This document shows positions 28,551 to 37,368 of a stretch of DNA of 64,000 nucleotides, piece after piece. Position 1 is the first letter of the stretch; every line of letters starts with the position of its first letter. The notes beneath the pieces are model-generated. The model did not search any database, was not told where the DNA came from, and saw only the letters and a list, made by a program, of their open reading frames with translations. A program made the translations under genes and the position numbers. The stretch comes from ATX-6F1 sp943369485 (lineage in GTDB: Bacteria; Cyanobacteriota; Cyanobacteriia; PCC-6307; Cyanobiaceae), in the NCBI GenBank assembly GCA_943369485.1, contig CALRNH020000003.1, forward strand, positions 138,985-202,984, in the 5' to 3' direction.

Positions 28551-31500
28551 TCAGGCTGGCGCGACCGGCTCCTCCTGGCCACTCTGCACAGGACTTCCTT
28601 GATGGTGTGCGCCATGGTCTGCTCCGGGGCCGCCTATAGCCAGCTGTGGTCGCAGCCCCAGCCGCGCCGCCAACCTTTCGGCGCTGACGTAGAACACCGG
28701 GGTGATGTAGAGCGTCACGACCTGAGAGACCACCAGGCCGCCCAGCACCACCAGGCCCAGGGGGCGGCGAGCCTCGGCCCCGGCTCCGAAACCCAGGGCA
28801 ACCGGCATCGTGCCGATGATGGCGGCCACCGTGGTCATCATGATCGGCCGGAAGCGGATCACTGATGCCTCGTGAATCGCCTGCAGCGGGCTGAGACCCG
28901 AGCGGGAGGACGTGATGGCGAAGTCGATCATCATGATGCCGTTCTTCTTGACGATGCCGATCAGCAGAATCAGGCCGATGTAGCTGTAGATGTTCAACTC
29001 CGAGCCAAACAGGATCAAGGTGGCCAGGCCCCCCACCGCCGCCGAGGGCAAGCTGGTGAGAATCGTGAGCGGGTGGATGAAGTCCTCGTAGAGGATGCCC
29101 AGGATTACGTAGATCACCACCACCGCCAGCAGGGCCAGCCAGCCCAGGTTGGCGAACGATTCGCGGAACACCTTGGCGTCCCCCTGGAAGCTGGTGGTGA
29201 TGCCGGGCGGAAGAAGTTCCTGGGCGAGGGCCGTGATCGTCGCGGTGGCGTCATCGAGGGAGACGCCGGGCCGCACGTTGAAGGAGATCGTCACCGCCGG
29301 CAGCTGGGCGTTGTGGTTGATCGAAACGATGCCGCTGCCTCGCTCCAGGCTGGCTACGGCACCCAGGGGGATCAGCTTCCCGTCGGCGTTGCGGATCGAG
29401 AGCAGATCCAGATCCGCCGGTGAGTTCTGATCCACCAGCTTGACGCCGCTGATCACCGGGTATTGGCCGTCTGATTTGTAGATCGTCGAGACCTGGCTGT
29501 CGGCGTAGGCGTCCCGCAGGGTGGCCTGCAGCTGGGCCACGTTCAGCCCCAGGGCGGCCGCCCGGTCGCGGTCGATGTTGACCGTGAGTTTGGGGTTGTT
29601 GAGCAGCAGGTCGCTGTTCACGTCGGTGAGTTCGCTGAGGCCCTTGAGTCGGGTCTCGAAGGCGGGGGCCACCTCCAGAAGCTGCTCCAGGTCGATCGCC
29701 TGGAGGGTGAACTGGAAGCGGGCGCGACTCTGGCCGCCGCCGATGTTGACGGCGGGGGGCTGACGCACGAAGCCCCGCAGACCCGGCACGCTGTTGACCG
29801 TGCGCCGCAGTTTGCGGGCCACTTCGTCAGCGGCCAGGGGGCGCTCGGAGCGGGGCTTGAGCCGCAGGAACAGGCGACCGCTGTTGGAGGCGGCGTTGGG
29901 GCCTCCGGCGCCGATGGTGCTGTTGACCCCGGCGATGTTGGGGTTCGCCAGGACTTTGGCGGCCAGCTTCTGGTGCAGGGCCGCCATCTCCTGGAAGGAG
30001 ATTCCCTCGATCGCCTGGGTGTTCACGGTCAACTGGCCGGTGTCCACGTCGGGAATGAAGCCCTTGGGCACCAGGGAGAAGAACACCACCGACAGCAGCA
30101 GCAGGGTGAGGGAGAACAGCTGCACCGCTCTCGGACGCTGCAGGGCCAGGCTGAGGGTGCGGCCGTAGGCCTCGCTGAGGCGATCGAACCTGCGGTCAAA
30201 CCAGCGCAGCAGCCGGTTCGGGGATGGGGGCGGGCCATGGCCACCGACCCGTTCGGGCAGCATCCGGGCGCTGAGCATGGGAATGAGGGTGAGGGCCACC
30301 ACTCCGGAGAGCAGGGTCGCCACACTCATGGTCACGGCGAACTCCGAGAACAGCCGTCCGATCAGCCCGCCCATGAACAGGATCGGGATGAACACCGCCA
30401 CCAGGGAGATGGTCATCGACACGATCGAGGGTGTGATCTCAGCGCTGCCCCGCTCGGCTGCCTCCAAGCGGCTTTCCCCCAGCTCCTGGCGTCGCACGAT
30501 GTTCTCCACCATCACGATGGCGTCGTCGACCACGAAGCCCACGCTGAGGGTGAGGGCCATCAGGGAGATGTTGTTGAGCGAGAAGCCCAGCAGCCACATG
30601 GCTCCGAAGGTGGCCACCAGGGACACCACAATCGCCACGGTCGGCAGGGCAGTGGAGATCACCGACCCGAGGAACAGGTAGACCACGGCCACCACCAGGA
30701 TGACGGTGAGCACCAGGGTGTGCTCCACATCCGTGATTGATTCCTTGATGGCGATCGAGCGATCGAACAGCACATCCACCTGGATGGCGGCAGGAACCGA
30801 CTCCTTCAGCTGCGGCAGCAGGTCACGGATGGTCTGGGTGATGGCCACCGTGTTGCTGCCCGGTTGCCGCTGAATCGCCAGCACGATCGAACGGGTGCCG
30901 TTGTACCAGCTGGCCAGCCGTTCGTTGGCCACCGAGTCGTTCACCTCGGCCACATCGGCCAGACGAACCGGTGAGCCGTTGCGGTAGGCCACCACCAGCT
31001 TTCGGTAGCCGGTTGCGTTGTCGAGTCGGCCGTTGTCCTCCACCGAGTAGGTCTGCTTGGGACCGAAGAGGTTGCCGGTGGGCAGGTTGGAGTTGCCGCC
31101 GCGCACGGCACTGAGGGCTTCGTCGAGACCGATCCCCTTGGCGGTGAGGGCCTGGGGGTCCAGGCGCACCCGCACCGCGTACTTCTGGGCCCCGAACACC
31201 TGCACCTGGGAGACCCCCTCCACCATCGACAGTCGCTGGGCCAGCTGCACCTCGGCCGCTCGGTTCACCTCCGAGAGCGGCAGCACCTCCGAACTGAGCA
31301 CCAGGAAAAACACCGGCTGCTCGGAGGGATTCACCTTGCGCAGGGACGGTGGATTCGGCAGATCCTGGGGCAACTGTCGGCTGGCCTGGGAGATCGCGGT
31401 CTGGACGTCCTGGGCGGCTGCATCGATGTTGCGGTCGAGGTTGAACTGCAGGGTGATCTGGGTGCTGGACTGGCTGCTGGTGGAGGTGATCGTGCTGATG

Positions 31501-31727
31501 CCGGCGATGCTGGAGAACTGCTGCTCCAGGGGGGTGGCCACGGCGGTGGCCATGGTCTGCGGCGAAGCACCCGGCAGGGAGGCGTTCACCTGCAGAGTGG
31601 GGAAATCAATCGTGGGCAGGTCGCTGATCGGCAACTGCAGGTAGCCGATCAGCCCGAACAGCACCAGGGCCAGGCTCAGGAGCACGGTGGTGACCGGCCG
31701 CCTGATCGTGAAGGCGGAGAGATTCAT
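28551..31727 (-). CDS. RND multidrug-type efflux pump (AcrB/HAE1 family)
   Basis: 1058 residues, typical length for HAE1 transporters, with 12 membrane helices and two large periplasmic domains. It begins MNLSAFTIRRPVTTVLLSL. Proton-relay residues are present: the tandem Asp in GFVVDDAIVMVENIVRR (helix 4) and the Lys in IGIVKKNGIMMIDFAI (helix 10). It exports amphiphilic compounds using proton-motive force through a tripartite complex. The start overlaps the membrane fusion protein gene by four bases. No TolC-like channel gene is nearby. Substrate unknown. Confidence 0.95.
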   Translation of the reverse strand: MNLSAFTIRRPVTTVLLSLALVLFGLIGYLQLPISDLPTIDFPTLQVNASLPGASPQTMATAVATPLEQQFSSIAGISTITSTSSQSSTQITLQFNLDRNIDAAAQDVQTAISQASRQLPQDLPNPPSLRKVNPSEQPVFFLVLSSEVLPLSEVNRAAEVQLAQRLSMVEGVSQVQVFGAQKYAVRVRLDPQALTAKGIGLDEALSAVRGGNSNLPTGNLFGPKQTYSVEDNGRLDNATGYRKLVVAYRNGSPVRLADVAEVNDSVANERLASWYNGTRSIVLAIQRQPGSNTVAITQTIRDLLPQLKESVPAAIQVDVLFDRSIAIKESITDVEHTLVLTVILVVAVVYLFLGSVISTALPTVAIVVSLVATFGAMWLLGFSLNNISLMALTLSVGFVVDDAIVMVENIVRRQELGESRLEAAERGSAEITPSIVSMTISLVAVFIPILFMGGLIGRLFSEFAVTMSVATLLSGVVALTLIPMLSARMLPERVGGHGPPPSPNRLLRWFDRRFDRLSEAYGRTLSLALQRPRAVQLFSLTLLLLSVVFFSLVPKGFIPDVDTGQLTVNTQAIEGISFQEMAALHQKLAAKVLANPNIAGVNSTIGAGGPNAASNSGRLFLRLKPRSERPLAADEVARKLRRTVNSVPGLRGFVRQPPAVNIGGGQSRARFQFTLQAIDLEQLLEVAPAFETRLKGLSELTDVNSDLLLNNPKLTVNIDRDRAAALGLNVAQLQATLRDAYADSQVSTIYKSDGQYPVISGVKLVDQNSPADLDLLSIRNADGKLIPLGAVASLERGSGIVSINHNAQLPAVTISFNVRPGVSLDDATATITALAQELLPPGITTSFQGDAKVFRESFANLGWLALLAVVVIYVILGILYEDFIHPLTILTSLPSAAVGGLATLILFGSELNIYSYIGLILLIGIVKKNGIMMIDFAITSSRSGLSPLQAIHEASVIRFRPIMMTTVAAIIGTMPVALGFGAGAEARRPLGLVVLGGLVVSQVVTLYITPVFYVSAERLAARLGLRPQLAIGGPGADHGAHHQGSPVQSGQEEPVAPA

Positions 31728-33001
31728 GGCGCAGGCTTGTTCCCGGAGGGACGGCTCCTCCTGCCGCCTGGCCGCTCGACGATGACGGCGCCGGGGCTGA
31801 GGGCGAACTGCCCCTTGGTGACCACCCGCTCCCCGACGCTCAGCCCCTCGCTCACCACCACCAGCCCTTCGGCGGAGGGGCCGGTGCCGATCGGCTGCAT
31901 CCGGGCCTTGCCTCCCTGGGGCTTTCCGGTGGCCAGGTAGACATAGGTGCCCTTCTGGCCTGTCTGCACGGCCGTCTGGGGCACCAGCAGCACGTTGTCG
32001 AGTCGGCGCAGCTTGAGTTGGCCCTTGACGAACTGGCCCGGCACCAACCGCTCATCGACGTTGGCGAAGCGGCTCTTGATCCGGGTGGTGCCCGTGCTGG
32101 GATCGACGTTGTTGTCGATCGAGGTGATCTGGCCCTGTGGGCGAGGGCCTCCGGGGCCGGAAGGCTCCAGCTGCACCGTCAGGCCTGGCCGCAGCTGGCC
32201 CAGCAGCCTCTGGGGCACGGAGAACTCCACGTCGATGGGGGTGAATCGGTTGACCACCAGCAGGGGGGTGTTCTCCTGGTCGCGCACGTAGTTGCCCAGG
32301 GTGACCCGCAGCTGGCCGGCGCGGCCGCTGATCGGTGAGCGGATCTGGGTCCGCTTCAACTGCAGCAGGGCAGTGGCTTCGGCAGCTCGCGCTGCCGACA
32401 GATTGGCCTGGGCGCTGACCACGGAGCTACGTCCGCTGACCGCGGTGGCCTCCTGGGCCTCGGCTTCGGTGGTGAACTGGTCCTGCTGGTCGCTGCTGAT
32501 CGCCCCCTGGGTGCCGAGCTTGCGGTAGCGCTCGGCCCGCACCCGGGCGCTGCGGGCCTGGGTGGCGGTGCGCTTGGCCTCGGCCCGGGCCTGGATCACC
32601 CCGGCCTCCGCCTTCTGACGGTTGGCGCTGGCCTGGTTGAAGGCGGCCTGAAACTCGGCCGGATCGAGGCTGAGCAGCAACTGGCCGGCGCTCACCTGCT
32701 GGCCCTCGCGGAAATGCACCTGTTGGAGCATGCCCGACACCTCCGGGCGAATGGCGGCGGCGGCCACCGCCTTGACCTCGCCGGTGAGGGGGAAGACCAC
32801 ATCAAGCTGGCCGCTGCGCACCTGGGCGGTTTCCACCAGGACCGGGGGGCGCTTGCGCTGTTCGCTCTCTCGCGGCAGCAGACCCCTGGCCAGCACGAGG
32901 CCCAGGGCGAGACCAGCGGCGAGGATCAGCCAGCGGACGCGGCGCGGTGTCTGCTGCCAGCGCTCGCGAAGGGGCCGAGTCAAGGGAACTGAATCCGTCA
33001 C
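31724..33001 (-). CDS. RND efflux membrane fusion protein (AcrA type)
   Basis: 425 residues. An N-terminal membrane helix (about 22-42) is followed by the lipoyl half motif AIRPEVSGMLQQVHFREGQQ, a helical hairpin (about 120-210), the second half motif IRSPISGRAGQLRVTLGNYV, and a beta-barrel with VDPSTGTTRIKSRFANVDER then LVPGQFVKGQLKL. This is the periplasmic adaptor for the pump encoded immediately downstream with a four-base overlap. The tail is Pro/Arg-rich. First gene of the operon MFP-RND-SepF-like. Confidence 0.93.
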   Translation of the reverse strand: MTDSVPLTRPLRERWQQTPRRVRWLILAAGLALGLVLARGLLPRESEQRKRPPVLVETAQVRSGQLDVVFPLTGEVKAVAAAAIRPEVSGMLQQVHFREGQQVSAGQLLLSLDPAEFQAAFNQASANRQKAEAGVIQARAEAKRTATQARSARVRAERYRKLGTQGAISSDQQDQFTTEAEAQEATAVSGRSSVVSAQANLSAARAAEATALLQLKRTQIRSPISGRAGQLRVTLGNYVRDQENTPLLVVNRFTPIDVEFSVPQRLLGQLRPGLTVQLEPSGPGGPRPQGQITSIDNNVDPSTGTTRIKSRFANVDERLVPGQFVKGQLKLRRLDNVLLVPQTAVQTGQKGTYVYLATGKPQGGKARMQPIGTGPSAEGLVVVSEGLSVGERVVTKGQFALSPGAVIVERPGGRRSRPSGNKPAP

Positions 33002-33284
33002 CGGCTCACCGTAGAAGCCGGATTGGAGGCTCGCGGGTGCTGGCGGCCACGTGGAGCAACCAAGCTGTGACCAGTTCTAATCCTGATCGTCGAGAGGGAG
33101 CGGCGATGCCGATCAAACGGCCCTTCCAAACCGACCCTTGTTTGGGTTCGCCGCACCGGACCCTGAGCCCTGTTCCGTGCGGCTTTGGATGGGCGTCTGC
33201 CGTCAGCATGGCCTTTGCCGGCGCCCTGTCTTCATCACGCTCACCAGAACCGCCATGCCCCCAGCCGCGAGGAGCTCTCCTCGA

Positions 33285-34169
33285 TCAGTCCCCGACGGAG
33301 CCCAGCAGCAGCCCGGCCTCCGCCGCATCGATCTGGCCGGCGTAGGCGCCGCGGCCCGTGATGCAGGCGGCGCCACAGCGAGCGCCCAGGGTCAGCGCCT
33401 GCTCCAGACTCCAGTCGGCCGCCAAGGCGGTGGTGAAACCGGCGGCGAAGGAATCACCGGCCCCGTAGCTGTCCCCTTCGCCGCATTTCTGCTCCACGGC
33501 GAGGCGCTGCTGGGCGCGGAAGCGTCCGCCAGGCAGGCTGAAGCCACCTCTTGCGCCTTCCGTGCCGACGTAGACCCCTGGCGCCGGATCCAGGTCGCCT
33601 GGGGCGTAACTCTCGCCGGGATCGTTGGTACTGCCCACCAGCGCGTCGAGAGTGAGGCCGGTGGAGCGGATCAGGGGCAGGCCCAGACGCGGCGTTGCAA
33701 CCAGCACCCGGGCCCGGCGGGCCAGCCGCAGGGCCTCGCTGTCACAGGCGGTCACGAACACGCCGTCACAACAGGCGAGCTGCTCCCAGGGCAGATCGTC
33801 GCTGGCGTAGGGGCTGAGGCGCTCGCCGAAGACGGTGATCGTGCGTTCACCACCCGGTTCGATGAAGGTGATCGCCCGGCGGGTGGGGGCCTCCCGCCAG
33901 GCGATGTGCAGGGTCAGGCCCAGGGCCTTGAGTTCGGTGGCACACCGCTCGCCGAGAGGATCGCGGCCGAGGGCGGTGTAGAAGTGGGCGCCTCCCGCCA
34001 GGCGGGCCATCTGGGCGGCCACCACGGCACCACCACCGGCCGGCTGCTCGAACAGATCACTGGCGTGCTGGATCTGGCCGGATCGCGGCAGGGCCGGCAC
34101 CCGCACGAAGCTGACCCACTCGACGTGGCCCAGCACCGCCAGTCGCAGCTCCTTAACAGGTGGTTTCAA
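33285..34169 (-). CDS. PfkB family carbohydrate kinase
   Basis: About 294 residues from a TTG at 34169; the longer upstream frame is a shadow. The ribokinase fold is shown by ELRLAVLGHVEWVSFVRVP, the glycine-rich QPAGGGAVVAAQMARLAGG sugar-binding region, and the anion-hole/catalytic motif YGAGDSFAAGFTTAL near residue 235, with Asp as base. It phosphorylates a sugar or nucleoside using ATP; the substrate is not evident. The start is divergent from a small hypothetical gene. Confidence 0.88.
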   Translation of the reverse strand: MKPPVKELRLAVLGHVEWVSFVRVPALPRSGQIQHASDLFEQPAGGGAVVAAQMARLAGGAHFYTALGRDPLGERCATELKALGLTLHIAWREAPTRRAITFIEPGGERTITVFGERLSPYASDDLPWEQLACCDGVFVTACDSEALRLARRARVLVATPRLGLPLIRSTGLTLDALVGSTNDPGESYAPGDLDPAPGVYVGTEGARGGFSLPGGRFRAQQRLAVEQKCGEGDSYGAGDSFAAGFTTALAADWSLEQALTLGARCGAACITGRGAYAGQIDAAEAGLLLGSVGD

Positions 34170-34180
34170 CGGCCCTGGGT

Positions 34181-34483
34181 GTGGATAGAACAGAGGTAGC
34201 TCAACCGGAGGCCGCCGTGGGGCACCGCCATCGCTCTTCCCATCGCTCGAGTGACCACGAGCGGCGCCGGTCCGCACCCACGCCGGAGGCCCTGCGGGAG
34301 GCGGAGCGGATCCATGCCAGCACCACCGCCCACTGGCGCATGTTGATCGACGATCCTGACCACCCCGGCCAGCGGGTGGAAAGGGAGGCCTATGCCTGCC
34401 GCCAGCGGGCCCGCTCCCACCGGCTGGAGTTGGGCCGCGTGCCCTCCGAACCCTGGACTCACGACTCTTCTGGAGTCCGGTAG
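34181..34483 (+). CDS. Hypothetical small basic protein
   Basis: About 100 residues with a GTG at 34181 (another at 34217 is possible). His/Arg-rich N-terminus followed by the helix TPEALREAERIHASTTAHWR and a second basic helix. It overlaps the convergent UspA gene by 25 bases. The C-terminal two thirds look coding, but no family is recognised. Divergent from the PfkB gene with only 11 bases between starts, which is tight for two promoters. Confidence 0.4.
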   Translation: MDRTEVAQPEAAVGHRHRSSHRSSDHERRRSAPTPEALREAERIHASTTAHWRMLIDDPDHPGQRVEREAYACRQRARSHRLELGRVPSEPWTHDSSGVR

Positions 34484-34929
34484 ACGAGCACGGGAATGGA
34501 GCCATGGGTGAGCACCCGCTGGGTTTCGCTGCCCAGCAGGAAGCCCGCCAACCCGCGCCGCCCATGGGAGGCCATGAAGATCAGGTCGCAGCCGTGGCTC
34601 TTGGCCGTATCGATGATCGCTTCGTAGATCACGCTGCTCACGACCGTGACCCCTTCACTGCTGACCGCCGCCGCCGTGGCCTGCTCCTGGGCCTGGTTGA
34701 GCACGTGATGGGCGTAGGCCACGTTGGAGCGCGCGATCTCCTCGTTCCAGCCTGGATTGACGACCATGGCGTCGCCGAAGAAGGCCAGGTTGTCGGGGCC
34801 GAACAGTTCGGGTTGCACGTGCAGGAAGGTGATGCGGGCCGAGCCCTCACGGGCGAAGCTCACGGCCCGCTCGATGGTCTGTTGCGAGAGGTCGGAGCCG
34901 TCGGTGGGCACGAGCAGGTGGCGGAACAT
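34459..34929 (-). CDS. Universal stress protein (UspA family)
   Basis: 156 residues. Opens MFRHLLVPTDGSDLSQQTIE, the typical first strand and Asp of UspA domains, and contains the ATP-loop region SHGRRGLAGFLLGSETQRV followed by IPVLVYRTPEES. The first Gly of the usual G-x2-G-x9-G(S/T) loop is Ala, a common variation. Such proteins bind ATP or AMP and support survival under stress. Single domain, cytosolic, monocistronic as far as can be seen. Confidence 0.93.
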   Translation of the reverse strand: MFRHLLVPTDGSDLSQQTIERAVSFAREGSARITFLHVQPELFGPDNLAFFGDAMVVNPGWNEEIARSNVAYAHHVLNQAQEQATAAAVSSEGVTVVSSVIYEAIIDTAKSHGCDLIFMASHGRRGLAGFLLGSETQRVLTHGSIPVLVYRTPEES

Positions 34930-34960
34930 GTGCGCTCTCGCTGTGAGGCCCAGGCTAGGT

Positions 34961-35194
34961 TCAACCTTCCAGCAGGTTCAGATCCTGAAATCTGGGAATC
35001 AGCCAAGTGGGGATGCCGTCCACGTCCCAGTCCCAGAAGTTGCCGCGGCCCAGGTAAAGCGGTTCATGGGCCAGGTACGACTGAACCAGGGCGGCGAGCT
35101 CAAACTCATGCAACGCGTCCTCTCGGTTCACCTGCCTCAGGCGGGCGGCGGCGGAGCCTTTGCTGACCGCCTTGGTGAAGCGCCTGATGAACAT
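34961..35194 (-). CDS. Small conserved hypothetical protein
   Basis: 77 residues from ATG at 35194: MFIRRFTKAVSKGSAAARLR, a helix ALHEFELAALVQSYLAHEPL, and an aromatic C-terminus GNFWDWDVDGIPTWLIPRFQ. The composition looks like a genuine compact protein. It lies 31 bases upstream of UspA on the same strand and could share its transcript. No family recognised. Confidence 0.55.
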   Translation of the reverse strand: MFIRRFTKAVSKGSAAARLRQVNREDALHEFELAALVQSYLAHEPLYLGRGNFWDWDVDGIPTWLIPRFQDLNLLEG

Positions 35195-35261
35195 GACCTG
35201 ACCCAAGGTCGGTCCCACGTTATCCGCATGCCAGATTCAGCGCCCCTGCGCCGCCGGAGGC

Positions 35262-35420
35262 ATGAGCAAGATCCTGTTGATCCTGCTGAGCGTGGGTGCC
35301 TTCCTCGCCCTGCAGAAGGGCTGGGTCAAGCCTGACTGGAGCGTGATCGTGAGGGATTCGGGCCTGCCCCTGCCGGTCCCGCCAGTCCAGCAGAACCAGA
35401 AGCCGTGCCCGGTCCGCTAG
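35262..35420 (+). CDS. Putative single-pass membrane micro-protein
   Basis: 52-residue frame, MSKILLILLSVGAFLALQKG then a Pro-rich tail VPPVQQNQKPCPVR. The N-terminal 18 residues form one hydrophobic helix. A GGAGG sequence lies only one base before the ATG, so the start may be elsewhere or translation weak. Codon use is compatible with coding. Function unknown. Confidence 0.35.
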   Translation: MSKILLILLSVGAFLALQKGWVKPDWSVIVRDSGLPLPVPPVQQNQKPCPVR

Positions 35421-36004
35421 CGCGAACCACAGCACCCCGATCGATCCCGATCGGCACGGCAACGATACGGCGATGCCGCTCAGAGCTGGTGATGCCGCAG
35501 GTGAAGCTGAGCTGTTTCAGGTGGCCTCACGCCTGCACCACTTCAAGCTGCTGGGCCAGCCGAGCTCGTCCGGAGACTTTCCCTCCCCTTGTGCAGCGCC
35601 AGCGCAAGCTGCGCCCATGGGGCGGCAACCTCGACCGCTGGCGGCTGAGTGGGCTCCAACCCCAGGCACTTTCCAGCGACAAGCTGTGCATGATCGCTCG
35701 GCTCCGGTGGGGTTTCATCTCCTGGCCGATCCCTGCCGAGCAGGTGGTGGACGTGGTGCGCTGGCATGGGTTCAACCCCAGCACCGATCAGCGCAAGCCG
35801 TCGCCATTGGCCCGGCCTTTGAAAGCCCTGTCATTGGGCCAGATTGGACAAGGTGAGAGTGTCGTTTGTGGTGAGTCGCGCTGATCTCCCTCAAAACGAC
35901 GAGCCCTCCCCTGAGGCGTTGGGTTCGAATCGCTCCACCTATTGATGCGCTCAGGCCATGAACGGCAGGGGCAGGTCAAACGCCAACCCATTCATTTGCG
36001 CGAC
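35421..36004. other. Gene-poor stretch with tRNA-like fragment
   Basis: Several frames are open, but none shows convincing protein character. At 35922-35931, GGTTCGAATC followed by GCTCCACC looks like the T-loop and acceptor end of a tRNA or tmRNA, but the T-stem does not pair and no matching 5' acceptor is found, so it is at most a relic. No other feature seen. Confidence 0.4.
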
Positions 36005-36256
36005 TCAAGCGGGGGGATCAAGCAGGATCAGATCCTCCTCAGCTTCGTCGAGGCCGCAGTCAACGTAGGCGTTGACGGTGGGAAAGTTAAGTTCCCTGAG
36101 CCATTCCACCAGAAAGCGACGATCCATCATCGCCACGGATATCTCCTCGAAATCGGGATATTCGATCGACTGTTCGTTGATCGCGTACTGCAGCTCCTCC
36201 AGTTCCCGGCAGATGGCCCGGTAAAGGCTGAAGTCCCGGCCAGTGAGCTGGGACAT
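36005..36256 (-). CDS. Small acidic hypothetical protein
   Basis: 83 residues from ATG at 36256 (a GTG at 36280 adds eight). MSQLTGRDFSLYRAICRELE begins a helical protein rich in Glu and Leu, with EYPDFEEISVAMMDRRFLVE and a C-terminus CGLDEAEEDLILLDPPA. Soluble, net acidic. It resembles small conserved picocyanobacterial proteins, but no function can be proposed. Confidence 0.55.
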   Translation of the reverse strand: MSQLTGRDFSLYRAICRELEELQYAINEQSIEYPDFEEISVAMMDRRFLVEWLRELNFPTVNAYVDCGLDEAEEDLILLDPPA

Positions 36257-36465
36257 CTCTCTACGTTTTGACGTCGCCACGGGCGGCCAGCATCGGGATG
36301 GAGATCATCTACAGGCTGAACCACGAGCGAGCCCCCCGGCACGAATCGGCCCTCGGCAGGAAGCTTCACGCTCCCAATCAGGGTGCCAGGGCCGGCCCAT
36401 CAAGATCCTGGACTTCTCATTCGATCCCCGACGGATGGGCGCCTTCGGCCCTGCTGAGGCCCTGA

Positions 36466-37143
36466 TCACCAGAGGGCACGCACGGGCTCCCGCGGCACCA
36501 ACGGTGAGCTGACCTCCCGGGTGACCTCGGTGGCAGTCAGCTGATTGGCCTGGATGCAGGCGGGCAAGAAGACATACCAGCTCAACAGCGAGGTGCATTG
36601 CGCCTCACCCACGCACTTGCCCTCGGCGCAGACGTTCTGCTTGCCGTCATAGGTGTTGCAGGTGTGGGCCAGGCGGTAATCCACTGGCAAGTTGGCCATG
36701 ATGTCGAGCGAGGAGATGGTGCCATCTGCGGCGGCGCCGATGATGGCACTGCGCAGGGACTCCACCGCGTAGGTGCTCTGGGTCCAGTAGGGGAAATAGC
36801 TGAGGGAGGCATTCTTTAGAAACTTGATGCCGGGATCGGAATAGAGAAAGTTCGCTACACCAGTGACATCGACGCTGTAGGGCTTGGCGAGCCCGGTGCG
36901 CAGTTCGCTCGCGGTCCAGCCGGAGCGGGCGATGCCATCGAAGAGGCCGCGGTCGGTGATGTCACCGGTGTTCACGAAGGTGGTGATCTCCGCAAGATCC
37001 GTGGACCAGACAGCGCCGCCGGAGTTCCAGCGGATGGTGTTTCTGTTGCTGTTGTTCCCCAGGTCGTAGGCCGAGGCGGGTGGTGAGAGCACAGCGCTCA
37101 AGCTGGTGCCGACCAGGAGGCCGATGGCGAGGTGTTTGAACAT
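36466..37143 (-). CDS. Secreted stand-alone DUF1400-like protein
   Basis: 225 residues with a clear signal peptide (MFKHLAIGLLVGTSLSAVLS, cleavage after about ASA). The mature part follows the DUF1400 pattern found at the N-terminus of cyanobacterial alpha/beta hydrolases: a short strand pair, DLAEITTFVNTGDITDRGLF, VDVTGVANFLYSDPGIKFL and AVESLRSAIIGAAADGTISS with SLDIMANLP. After it come about 65 residues with five Cys instead of a hydrolase domain. It is probably exported and disulphide-bonded. The family call is by pattern. Confidence 0.65.
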   Translation of the reverse strand: MFKHLAIGLLVGTSLSAVLSPPASAYDLGNNSNRNTIRWNSGGAVWSTDLAEITTFVNTGDITDRGLFDGIARSGWTASELRTGLAKPYSVDVTGVANFLYSDPGIKFLKNASLSYFPYWTQSTYAVESLRSAIIGAAADGTISSLDIMANLPVDYRLAHTCNTYDGKQNVCAEGKCVGEAQCTSLLSWYVFLPACIQANQLTATEVTREVSSPLVPREPVRALW

Positions 37144-37368
37144 CGTTATTGACAGGGAACGTCACAACAAACCTAATCAGCTTTCGCAGGACTGACGGCA
37201 TCGCCAGCAAGTGCAAGAAAATGGCAGCTAAATATTCATCAAATGGCGCATGAAACACTGCTCATTTGCAGCGCGGATGCGGTGATTCTCCCTCAGGCAA
37301 GCGATGGATCCGCGCCAGATCTTCTTGTCCATGCCCAGCGGCCCGCGGTTCCCCGACCTCTGCCTCCC

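Noticed and set aside
35880..35945. tRNA- or tmRNA-like 3' end with GGTTCGAATC
   Set aside because: The T-stem does not pair, the 5' acceptor half is not found at tRNA distance, and no D- or anticodon arm folds properly. At most a relic.
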